Source: CAYGBW01 sp964348185 (GTDB taxonomy: Bacteria > Desulfobacterota > BSN033 > WVXP01). From it: 6,681 nucleotides of DNA. Under the pieces are notes generated by a model. The model was not told where the DNA came from and did not search any database. It worked only from the letters and a program-made list of their open reading frames with translations. Position numbers and translations under genes: made by a program. Shown piece after piece: positions 1-5,198 of the stretch (position 1 is its first letter; the number at the start of each line of letters is the position of its first letter). The stretch covers positions 1 to 6,681 of the forward strand of contig CAYGBW010000038.1 in the NCBI GenBank assembly GCA_964348185.1. Reading direction: 5' to 3'.

Positions 1-924
1 ATGAATCTCGGCCAGTCCGGTGGTGGGGCCAGAACTCAGAAGCCGCAGGTCGTTGGCAATTCGAATCAATTCCAGGGCGAGGTCTCTGAGTGCCCCCGAG
101 AGGCTCGATATGGCAAGGCCCCTCTGCATGCCTTCCCTTAGATCTGGCGCGAGTTTCAGCTTGAATCCCGTCATCTCCCTGAGTCGGTGAAGTATCCCCT
201 GCCTGTAACCCGGGGGAGCGTTGAGCCCCGTGCCCACAGCGGTTCCCCCGATGGCAAGTTCCTCGAGATCCCTGGCCCTCTCTTCTATTTGTCTGATCGC
301 CCTCCCAACGGCGTGGCCATAGGCTTTGAACTCATCTCCCAGCCGTATAGGGACAGCATCCTGAAGGTGGGTTCGTCCAGATTTGATCACGCTGTGAAAC
401 TGCTTGCTCTTTTTCAGGAGGGCCTGTTCGAATCCTCTCAGAGGGGGCATGAGTTCCTCGAGGAGGAACAGGGCCGCCAGATGCATGGCCGTTGGGAAGG
501 TATCATTGGTCGATTGGGCCATGTTCACATGGTCATTGGGGCTGAGAAATGCGTAATCGCCCTTGGCCCGTCCGAGGATCTCCAAGGCTCGATTGGCAAT
601 CACCTCGTTCACATTCATGTTGAAAGAGGTTCCAGCGCCTGCCTGGAAAACGTCTACAATGAACTGATCTGCCATCTCCCCGGCCAGAATCTCATCACAG
701 GCAGCCACAATGGCCCTGCTCCTCTCTTCATCCAGCCGCCCCAATTCCTGAAGGGTCATGGCAGCGCCCCGTTTTATCATCGTGTAGGCTCTGACGAGGA
801 GGGGATGGGCCTTCCGACCGCTCACCGGGAAGTTTTCCGCGGCTCTCCGGGTCTGAATGCCGTAATAGGCTTCTAGAGGAACCTCCATCTCTCCGAGGGA
901 GTCCTTCTCTTTTCGTGTTTTCAT
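1..924 (-). CDS. aspA: Aspartate ammonia-lyase (aspartase), 3' end beyond window
   Basis: Converts L-aspartate to fumarate plus ammonia in the cytoplasm. The window holds the first 308 residues of a protein usually about 465-480 long; the reading frame is open at base 1. Motifs of the aspartase/fumarase superfamily are clear: GAGTSFNMNVNE (about 96-107), QSTND (137-141), GRTHLQDA (183-190) and GGTAVGTGLN (226-235), then NDLRLLSSGP (291-300). T99, S138-T139-N140 and T185-H186 match the substrate-binding positions known from bacterial aspartases. HLQDAVPI is aspartase-like, whereas fumarase C has HLMDATP. The catalytic-serine loop (GSSxMPxKxNP) should begin about 7 residues past the window edge, so it cannot be checked. 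The ATG at 924 has AGGAG at 930-934, 5 nt away. It lies 37 bp after the ureohydrolase gene on the same strand with no obvious terminator between, so an operon is likely. The other candidate, fumarase C, is less likely. Confidence 0.94.
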   Translation of the reverse strand, partial: MKTRKEKDSLGEMEVPLEAYYGIQTRRAAENFPVSGRKAHPLLVRAYTMIKRGAAMTLQELGRLDEERSRAIVAACDEILAGEMADQFIVDVFQAGAGTSFNMNVNEVIANRALEILGRAKGDYAFLSPNDHVNMAQSTNDTFPTAMHLAALFLLEELMPPLRGFEQALLKKSKQFHSVIKSGRTHLQDAVPIRLGDEFKAYGHAVGRAIRQIEERARDLEELAIGGTAVGTGLNAPPGYRQGILHRLREMTGFKLKLAPDLREGMQRGLAISSLSGALRDLALELIRIANDLRLLSSGPTTGLAEIH

Positions 925-961
925 CAGCTCTCCTGCTCCCCGCTTTTGGGCGATAGGGGCT

Positions 962-1774
962 TCATTTTGAAGAAAACGACTCGATACATGCCCCTGCAAT
1001 TTCTTTGAGTATTTTTGCCGCTGCCCTTGCGGTGATTTCGAGGGGGTCCCTTCTGGGGTTGAATTCAACGATATCGGCCCCCACGACTTTCGCCTTGAGG
1101 GAGTGGATCATATGGATGACCTGCCGGGTGGACAGCCCTCCGGGCTCATGGTGGGAGACGCCCGGCGCAAAAGCCGGGTCGAGAGCATCCATGTCAAAGG
1201 AAATATACACGGGAGAATCGAATCTAAGGGTGAGGCTGTCGTCAAAGCGCCTCATCTCGATGACTTCGACCCCAAATCTCTCAGCCTGGCTTCGCTGATG
1301 GTCGTTCATCGTTCGGATGCCAACCTGAACGAGTCGAGTGACGAGTTTTTCCTCCATGATCCTGGCAAAAGGGCAGGCATGAGCGTACGGATCTCCATCG
1401 AATTCATCATACAGATCAGGGTGGGCATCGAATTGAAGGATATTTAACCTGGTGAACCTCTTCCCGAATGCCCTGACAACAGGATAGGTGACCGAGTGAT
1501 CCCCTCCGAGGATGATGGGATGGACATCATTTTTCAGAAGGCCTGAGATCGCCTCCTCGATGTCGGAGAAGGGGTCACCCTGGGTCGAGCAATCCACATC
1601 CCCAAGATCAGAAAAAAGGGTTTCCTCTTGGAGGTTGAATCCCATCTCTGTCCACAGGTTTGACGAGGGGGAATTCAGGGCGGCACGTATTCTCTGTGGA
1701 GCCTCTGAAGGACCTTTTAGAAATGACGACTTTCCATCGTAGGGAAGTCCAATGATGGCGACCCTTTTCCCCAT
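962..1774 (-). CDS. Arginase/agmatinase family ureohydrolase, plant-arginase-like type
   Basis: A 270-residue manganese ureohydrolase that should release urea from arginine (giving ornithine) or agmatine (giving putrescine) in the cytoplasm. All three metal motifs are intact: GGDHS (90-94, ligand H93), DAHPDLYD (116-123, ligands D116, H118, D120) and SFDMDALDPAFAPG (192-205, ligands D194, D196). The segments SSFLKGP (16-22), AHACPFARIME (131-141), ERFGVEVIEMR (165-175) and APGVSHHEPGGLS (203-215) resemble plant mitochondrial arginases, from memory, more than classical SpeB or animal arginase. Tyr122 stands where classical arginases have Asn (DAHTDIN), so substrate cannot be assigned; agmatine and arginine are both possible. 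Length is normal for the plant-like core without a transit peptide. The ATG at 1774 has GAGG 4 nt upstream. It is probably the first gene of a unit with aspA, read from a promoter near 1807-1834. Confidence 0.92.
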   Translation of the reverse strand: MGKRVAIIGLPYDGKSSFLKGPSEAPQRIRAALNSPSSNLWTEMGFNLQEETLFSDLGDVDCSTQGDPFSDIEEAISGLLKNDVHPIILGGDHSVTYPVVRAFGKRFTRLNILQFDAHPDLYDEFDGDPYAHACPFARIMEEKLVTRLVQVGIRTMNDHQRSQAERFGVEVIEMRRFDDSLTLRFDSPVYISFDMDALDPAFAPGVSHHEPGGLSTRQVIHMIHSLKAKVVGADIVEFNPRRDPLEITARAAAKILKEIAGACIESFSSK

Positions 1775-1806
1775 TACGCCTCGACAAACCCACGTGATAC
1801 CAACCC

Positions 1807-1834
1807 TCTATCATTCCTTTTTGAACGTTGTCAA
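1807..1834 (-). promoter_or_regulatory. Candidate sigma70 promoter for the ureohydrolase-aspA unit
   Basis: Read on the minus strand there is a perfect -35 box TTGACA (1834-1829), a 16-nt spacer and a poor -10 box GATAGA (1812-1807). Transcription would start near 1800, giving a leader of about 26 nt before the ATG at 1774. The weak -10 suggests activator dependence. Two copies of AGAGTTTGAG lie just upstream of the -35 box with a 21-bp period. The match is modest and rests on the -35 box and position. Confidence 0.35.
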
Positions 1835-1844
1835 CCCGCAGTCG

Positions 1845-1875
1845 CTCAAACTCTGTTTTCCTTCTCTCAAACTCT
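1845..1875 (-). repeat. Tandem 10-bp direct repeat, 21-bp period, upstream of ureohydrolase promoter
   Basis: AGAGTTTGAG occurs twice on the minus strand, at 1875-1866 and 1854-1845. The copies are identical and start 21 bp apart, which is two helical turns. The proximal copy ends 10 nt before the candidate -35 box. That arrangement fits an activator site, but no regulator is identified. The same bases also encode a heptad-like EFERRKTEFERLR in an out-of-frame reading, so the repeat may be the relic of a coding repeat. Confidence 0.4.
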
Positions 1876-2061
1876 TTTTGGAATTGGGTTAACCTGTGTC
1901 TAATCTCGCCAAGGTGTTTTTGCACGGAAGCTGTTGAGATCCCTAGCATAATTAAACGTCTCGGGATTTCTATAACTCACTGAATTCAATGGGTTTTTGG
2001 TGTCATTCTCTTTATGCCACCTTCATGGAATACTGGAAAGTTCGTAAATACCCTTACACGC

Positions 2062-2088
2062 CAAGATGCAGAGAGAAACCGCATCTTG
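2062..2088. repeat. Perfect 8-bp inverted repeat (stem-loop)
   Basis: CAAGATGC (2062-2069) and GCATCTTG (2081-2088) are exact reverse complements around an 11-nt loop. No T-run follows on either strand, so it does not look like an intrinsic terminator. It resembles the CGCCAAGACGCAGAGA style of dispersed intergenic repeat seen in many deltaproteobacterial genomes; that comparison is from memory. Confidence 0.5.
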
Positions 2089-2191
2089 CCAGACCCTGAG
2101 CTCTTTAAACCCTCTATTGATGTTCTTTCGATCCATGGTCTGTTTACCTCATGAATCATCATATTTTTCCACAAGATGCAATCAACCCAAT

Positions 2192-2221
2192 ATTCCAGCA
2201 TTCCATTATTCCATTATTCCA
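2192..2221. repeat. Four-copy ATTCCA array with 8-bp period
   Basis: ATTCCA begins at 2192, 2200, 2208 and 2216, exactly every 8 bases, with spacers GC, TT and TT. It is followed directly by AATTGCGGAGCGAAGCGAAGC (2221-2241), which carries its own GCGAA repeats. It is probably part of a dispersed intergenic repeat family; no function is visible. Confidence 0.75.
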
Positions 2222-2277
2222 ATTGCGGAGCGAAGCGAAGCTAAGTTCCACTGGGGAATGGGTCAGGATCATCTCTT

Positions 2278-2306
2278 TTGCATGGAGCTATTGGACAGGC
2301 TATAAT
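2278..2306 (+). promoter_or_regulatory. Sigma70-like promoter for smr
   Basis: A perfect -10 box TATAAT lies at 2301-2306, and TTGCAT stands as a partial -35 box at 2278-2283, exactly 17 nt upstream. Transcription would start near 2313, leaving a leader of about 128 nt before the preferred smr start at 2441. No other gene lies downstream on this strand before smr. Confidence 0.6.
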
Positions 2307-2424
2307 GGACAGGATCAAAGGCATGATGTCTCCCCATGAACTGTGATGCGGGCAGCAGATCTGCGGGTGACAAAGGGCTTATATCGATCGGAAGAGGGAG
2401 CTTTGGTTGGATTTTTTCAGGGAA

Positions 2425-2430
2425 AGGAGG
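2425..2430 (+). promoter_or_regulatory. Ribosome binding site that selects the smr start
   Basis: A full AGGAGG (within AAAGGAGG at 2423-2430) sits 10 nt before the ATG at 2441. The in-frame ATG at 2336 has no comparable site, so 2441 is preferred even though the spacing is a little long. Confidence 0.7.
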
Positions 2431-2440
2431 CGTTGGTCCC

Positions 2441-2791
2441 ATGGATGAGAAAGGGAAAAGGCGAAAGGGAGCGATTTCCCCGGGGAACTCCACCTCGGGC
2501 GAGACGGTGAGGATGCCGATCACGGATACCTTGGATCTGCACACCTTTTCTCCTGCCGAACTTGAGCCCCTTCTCGACGACTACCTGGAAGCGTGTCTGA
2601 AAGAGGGCATCCAGGAGGTCCGTATTATCCACGGAAAAGGGAGAGGAGTGCAGCGTCGTCGAGTCCAATCGGTTCTGTCACGGAGTCCCCTGGTCCAGTC
2701 TTATCATGGTGCCGACCCAGGGGGAGGAAGTTGGGGAGCGACGATTGCTGTTCTGAAAAAAAGCCAGCCTCACATTCCCAATGGCCAATGA
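2441..2791 (+). CDS. Small free-standing Smr-domain protein
   Basis: A 116-residue protein that is nearly all Smr domain, the fold at the C-terminus of MutS2 and found alone in small bacterial proteins. Smr domains bind or nick branched DNA or RNA; the substrate here is unknown. The family motifs appear in order: LDLHTF (31-36), IIHGKGRG (62-69) and GGSWGATIAVL (95-105), after a basic, low-complexity N-terminus. In the HGKGxG loop, the usual following Leu-Arg is Gln-Arg (71-72). The start at 2441 has AGGAGG upstream; an in-frame ATG at 2336 would add 35 residues that do not look like the family and has no good ribosome site. The last residues (KSQPHIPNGQ) leave the domain, and the final four codons plus stop lie in a 74-bp repeat element, so the natural end may have been altered. 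It converges with the KptA-like gene 52 bp away. Confidence 0.88.
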   Translation: MDEKGKRRKGAISPGNSTSGETVRMPITDTLDLHTFSPAELEPLLDDYLEACLKEGIQEVRIIHGKGRGVQRRRVQSVLSRSPLVQSYHGADPGGGSWGATIAVLKKSQPHIPNGQ

Positions 2792-2851
2792 CAAGTGCTC
2801 AATGTCCATTGACAAATGGTCATTGATGATAAATGTCCAATGGCTAGTGAC
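2778..2851. repeat. 74-bp repeat element with near-identical ends and internal hairpin
   Basis: The element begins with CCAATGGCCAATGAC (2778-2792) and ends with CCAATGGCTAGTGAC (2837-2851), which match at 13 of 15 bases in direct orientation. Between them lies a hairpin: TCAATGTCCATT (2799-2810), loop GACA, AATGGTCATTGA (2815-2826), 12-bp arms with a single T:T mismatch. The left end contains the smr stop TGA (2789-2791) and the right end contains the kptA stop (2844-2846). It belongs to the CAATGAC/AAATGTC style of intergenic repeat; that family link is from memory. Confidence 0.75.
2799..2826. terminator. Possible bidirectional terminator hairpin between convergent genes
   Basis: The 12-bp stem with one mismatch and a 4-nt loop starts 7 nt after the smr stop and 17 nt after the kptA stop. 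Its position between convergent genes suits termination in both directions, but neither side has a T-run, so any intrinsic termination would be inefficient. Confidence 0.35.
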
Positions 2852-3575
2852 GTCCCTTTTCGCGCGTTTTTCGGTACCGTGCTGCCTGCCTTTTCCAGGC
2901 CTCCATTCTCTTCTCTTTTTCTCTGCGGAGTCTTTGTTGGAACGATCGGGGATCGATTTCAAAAGACCCTGAAGGCTGATATGAGATTTTCTCCGGGATT
3001 TTCTTGGGAGGCGGCTTCTCTTTCTGCAAAGGAGGCCCTTCCAGATAGGTGGACGGCAGAGATTCAGCCAGGTAGAGGAGCTCCCGGATTCTGGAAAACC
3101 GAATCCCCTCTTGATGGGCCCTGGCAGCACTCACCTGAATCAGCACCGGCTTCGGGTCCCTTCGCCGCCCCATTCGAAGGGCAAGCTCCCTTTGGGATGC
3201 CAGACAGACTTGGGGATATCGGGTGGGGACAAGCCCCTTCTCAAGAATATAGGGATAGGACTTTTGCCTGGCTCCATGGTAGAGGAGCTCCGGAGGGACA
3301 ACGGGTCCCGGATCGACGATTGGGCCGGAAACTTCCCGGGGATTCAGGCGAATCCGGCCCTCGAGGAGCTCGAAGCGGCCGGGATGCACCATGAGGACCT
3401 CCCGGATGTCGGCCAGCCGCACATAGGACCAGCCTTCCTCTTCGGTTATCGCCTGGTGGAGCTCCTTCAAGGGGACAGAGCCATCCAGCTTTGGCACCAA
3501 ACCGAATTCATCCGGACGATGGCCCAGAATGTAGGTGAGAAGCTTTCCGAGCTGTTTGGGTTGGCGTCGGGTCAC
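2844..3575 (-). CDS. kptA: KptA/Tpt1-like RNA 2'-phosphotransferase, altered catalytic motif
   Basis: The family removes an internal RNA 2'-phosphate by transferring it to NAD+, giving ADP-ribose 1''-2''-cyclic phosphate and nicotinamide. The 243-residue protein has the N-terminal winged-helix lobe (about 8-80) with LLTYILGHRPDEFGL (12-26), a NAD-binding lobe with LYHG (98-101), ILEKGLVP (110-117), GRRRDPKPV (136-144) and LAESLPSTYL (169-178), then a basic tail (about 183-243). The usual Arg-His pair in LRHxP is Gly18-His19 here, and the RAxQGHS loop is replaced by RIRLNPREV (74-82), although the arginine at 76 and the GRR arginines remain. It may be a divergent subfamily with changed activity. 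The start is GTG at 3575; no ATG lies in the open frame upstream and no strong ribosome site is visible, but it begins 8 nt after the aminotransferase stop, which suggests translational coupling. The last codons lie in a repeat element. Confidence 0.83.
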   Translation of the reverse strand: MTRRQPKQLGKLLTYILGHRPDEFGLVPKLDGSVPLKELHQAITEEEGWSYVRLADIREVLMVHPGRFELLEGRIRLNPREVSGPIVDPGPVVPPELLYHGARQKSYPYILEKGLVPTRYPQVCLASQRELALRMGRRRDPKPVLIQVSAARAHQEGIRFSRIRELLYLAESLPSTYLEGPPLQKEKPPPKKIPEKISYQPSGSFEIDPRSFQQRLRREKEKRMEAWKRQAARYRKTREKGRH

Positions 3576-3583
3576 GGGTCTGT

Positions 3584-4951
3584 CTACAGGGTTTTCAAGA
3601 CATCATCCAGAATGTTCAGAGCCATATCGATCTCTCTCTGAGTGATATCCAGGGGAGGGAGAAACCGTATGGATTCAAAGCCGGCTCCCAGTACCAAGAG
3701 GCCCTTCTGGAACGCTCGGTGGATGATGCGATTTCGGGTTCTGTCTGTTGTGACCGAAATGGCATCCATCAGGCCCAACCCGCGTGCATCAAAGAGAAAT
3801 TTATGCCGGGTCTGAAGGCTTCTCAATCCATCGAGAAAGTAGTCTCCCATTCTTTTGGCATTCTCCAAAAGGTTCTCTTTCTGAATGGTTTCTATGATCT
3901 TGTAGCCCATGGCTGTGCTGATGGCATTGCCCTCTCCCCATGTGGAGGATATTCGCTTCTCTTCCTGGGGGAATATCTCTTTCTTGCCAAGGGTGGCGCC
4001 GATCCGCAGCGCCTTGGCTGAGGTGATGATATCGGGCTGAATACCGAAGTGCTCGCAGGCCCACCACCTTCCGGTCCGACCAAGGCCGCTCTGGATTTCG
4101 TCGCAGATGAGGGGAATCCCGTTGCTTCTCGCAATTTCGGCAACCTCTTTGATAAAATCGGAGTTGGCGATGTCGTATCCGCCCTCGCCCAAAACAGGCT
4201 CTATGATGATGTAAGCGACTTCATCAGGGCTTGTCAGGCCGATGTCCGGATCGAGAATCTGGACGAGGCGGCTGATGACTCCCTTTCTCCGGATGGAGTA
4301 TATTTTCCAACCGCAGTCACATGAGCTAGTACAGCGACAGTAGGGCAGGTCTATGACGCGAGGAATCTGGGGGTACCAGTCCCTTTGGACCCTGCGGCTC
4401 CGATTCAGGGAGAGGGCTCCGAGCGTTCTTCCATGGAAGGCCCCAAGGAAGCAGATCCCGTAACCGTAGTTCCTCCGGTGGTCGTAGCAGATCTTGATGG
4501 CGTTTTCAACGGCCTCGGCCCCGGAATTGGAGAAGAAGGCCACGTCAAACCCGAAGGGTTCGGTGATTTCCATCAGCTTGTAATGGAGGTGGGAGGGGGT
4601 GGGAACATCGCAGCGCTCTGGGTCTGCCCCCCAGGCGCCAATAAAATCGGTCCCTGCGTATCGATCTGGATCGATGGCCGCAAGCTTTTGAGACAGAGCG
4701 ATAAGCGCGGGATGGTTGTATCCCAATGGAGAACTTCCCACATGGTTGGCGAAATCGAGAATGACGTTCCCGTCAACATCGGTGCAAAAGGGACCCGTGG
4801 CGGGGGCGGATCGATCCCAGACAAAGTCATAGAAATACGTGGCATGGGCAGCGTGCTTCCTGTGGAACCTCGCCCATTTCTTGGCATTGGGGCCTGGGAG
4901 AGGAGAGCGGACCCTTGGAGTGATGGTGTCACGGTTCATTGATTTCGGCAT
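3584..4951 (-). CDS. Class III PLP-dependent aminotransferase, archaeal-like type
   Basis: A 455-residue fold-type I transaminase of the GABA/ornithine/lysine aminotransferase family, cytoplasmic. Visible landmarks are DVDGNVILDFANHVGSSPLGYNHP (58-81), the phosphate-binding SNSGAEAVENA (141-151), AFHGRT (171-176), the cofactor aspartate in ICDEIQSGLGRTG (282-294, D284), the Schiff-base lysine K313 in TSAKALRIGATLG, and ISSTWGEGN (334-342). The N-terminus, the STWG motif and a Cys-rich stretch PYCRCTSSCDCGW (203-215) recall a group of archaeal, notably haloarchaeal, class III enzymes rather than E. coli GabT; that is from memory. The substrate cannot be fixed; ornithine, GABA, lysine or another omega-amine are candidates, and the nearby ureohydrolase makes ornithine or putrescine-derived substrates attractive. 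The ATG at 4951 has GGAG 11 nt upstream. It is first in a unit with the KptA-like gene, read from the promoter at 5005-5033. Confidence 0.92.
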   Translation of the reverse strand: MPKSMNRDTITPRVRSPLPGPNAKKWARFHRKHAAHATYFYDFVWDRSAPATGPFCTDVDGNVILDFANHVGSSPLGYNHPALIALSQKLAAIDPDRYAGTDFIGAWGADPERCDVPTPSHLHYKLMEITEPFGFDVAFFSNSGAEAVENAIKICYDHRRNYGYGICFLGAFHGRTLGALSLNRSRRVQRDWYPQIPRVIDLPYCRCTSSCDCGWKIYSIRRKGVISRLVQILDPDIGLTSPDEVAYIIIEPVLGEGGYDIANSDFIKEVAEIARSNGIPLICDEIQSGLGRTGRWWACEHFGIQPDIITSAKALRIGATLGKKEIFPQEEKRISSTWGEGNAISTAMGYKIIETIQKENLLENAKRMGDYFLDGLRSLQTRHKFLFDARGLGLMDAISVTTDRTRNRIIHRAFQKGLLVLGAGFESIRFLPPLDITQREIDMALNILDDVLKTL

Positions 4952-5004
4952 GGCTTGCGTGTCTCCGACTCTGAGGAGCTGACAGGGGCTTTGTTCACTC
5001 TCAA

Positions 5005-5033
5005 TTTATAGAATACAGGTATTCGGAAGTCAA
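5005..5033 (-). promoter_or_regulatory. Strong sigma70-like promoter for aminotransferase-kptA unit
   Basis: On the minus strand TTGACT (5033-5028) and TATAAA (5010-5005) each match consensus at 5 of 6 bases and are separated by exactly 17 nt. Transcription would start near 4998, about 47 nt before the aminotransferase ATG. It lies 9 nt past the T-run of the upstream terminator-like hairpin, so the unit has its own promoter. Confidence 0.75.
5011..5024. promoter_or_regulatory. Palindrome between -35 and -10 (possible operator)
   Basis: GAATAC-AG-GTATTC has perfect 6-bp arms around a 2-bp centre. It fills the promoter spacer and touches the -10 box, where a bound dimer would block RNA polymerase. 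The regulator is unknown and a chance match cannot be excluded. Confidence 0.45.
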
Positions 5034-5042
5034 TGATCAACG

Positions 5043-5073
5043 AAAAGACCCAGATCCATCCGGTGTCTGGATC
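5043..5073 (-). terminator. Intrinsic-terminator-like hairpin after DUF362 gene
   Basis: Read on the minus strand, GATCCAGA (5073-5066) pairs with TCTGGGTC (5054-5047) over 8 bp with one G:U pair, around an 11-nt loop, followed directly by TTTT (5046-5043). It lies about 126 nt after the DUF362 stop and just before the next promoter. The T-run is short, so termination may be partial. Confidence 0.55.
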
Positions 5074-5198
5074 AAACGAGGATCGGATGATCCGGGATTG
5101 ATTGAGATAGCAAGGAAGCGGGAATTCAAGAAGATTTCCCTGGGGGTGGTCATTCTCATCATCGGAGACGTGAGGGTCATCCCCACCCGCACGGGGTC

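Larger units (their letters stand above)
1775..2440. other. Divergent gene-free region between ureohydrolase and smr
   Basis: No convincing gene was found in these 666 bases. Reading from the left, the region holds the minus-strand promoter and direct repeats for the ureohydrolase (1807-1875), a short palindrome GGTTAACC (1887-1894), an AT-richer stretch, a perfect 8-bp hairpin (2062-2088), an 8-bp periodic ATTCCA array (2192-2221) with GCGAA repeats after it, the plus-strand smr promoter (2278-2306) and the smr leader with its ribosome binding site. Small open frames here have poor start signals and no recognisable protein motif. Confidence 0.6.

Noticed and set aside
187..876. A 229-codon plus-strand open frame
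   Set aside because: It lies wholly antisense to the well-supported aspartase gene and has no recognisable motif; it arises from the codon composition of the real gene.
1608..1949. A 113-codon minus-strand open frame starting MLGISTASVQKHLGEI, with a slight resemblance to a LuxR-type helix
   Set aside because: No ribosome site, and it overlaps the ureohydrolase by 167 bases out of frame. At most 1775-1949 could be a relic; kept only as a finding about its repeat.
2192..2221. ATTCCA array as a CRISPR or iteron array
   Set aside because: Units and spacers are far too short for CRISPR, and there is no replication gene or origin context for iterons.
2678..3130. A 150-codon minus-strand open frame through the repeat element
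   Set aside because: It overlaps smr and the KptA-like gene in the wrong frames; its TSHWTF-DHLSMDIEHLSLAIGN part is a translation of the CAATGAC-type repeat.
2816..3641. Long plus-strand open frames across the KptA-like gene
   Set aside because: Both (2816-3394 and 3111-3641) are antisense to a gene with clear family motifs and have no domain signals of their own.
4385..4942. A 185-codon plus-strand open frame
   Set aside because: Antisense to the aminotransferase, whose active-site motifs are intact; low-complexity Gly/Val-rich translation.
5170..5192. Hairpin GTGAGGGT / ACCCGCAC just after the DUF362 stop
   Set aside because: Eight-base arms with one mismatch and no T-run; the hairpin at 5043-5073 is a better terminator.
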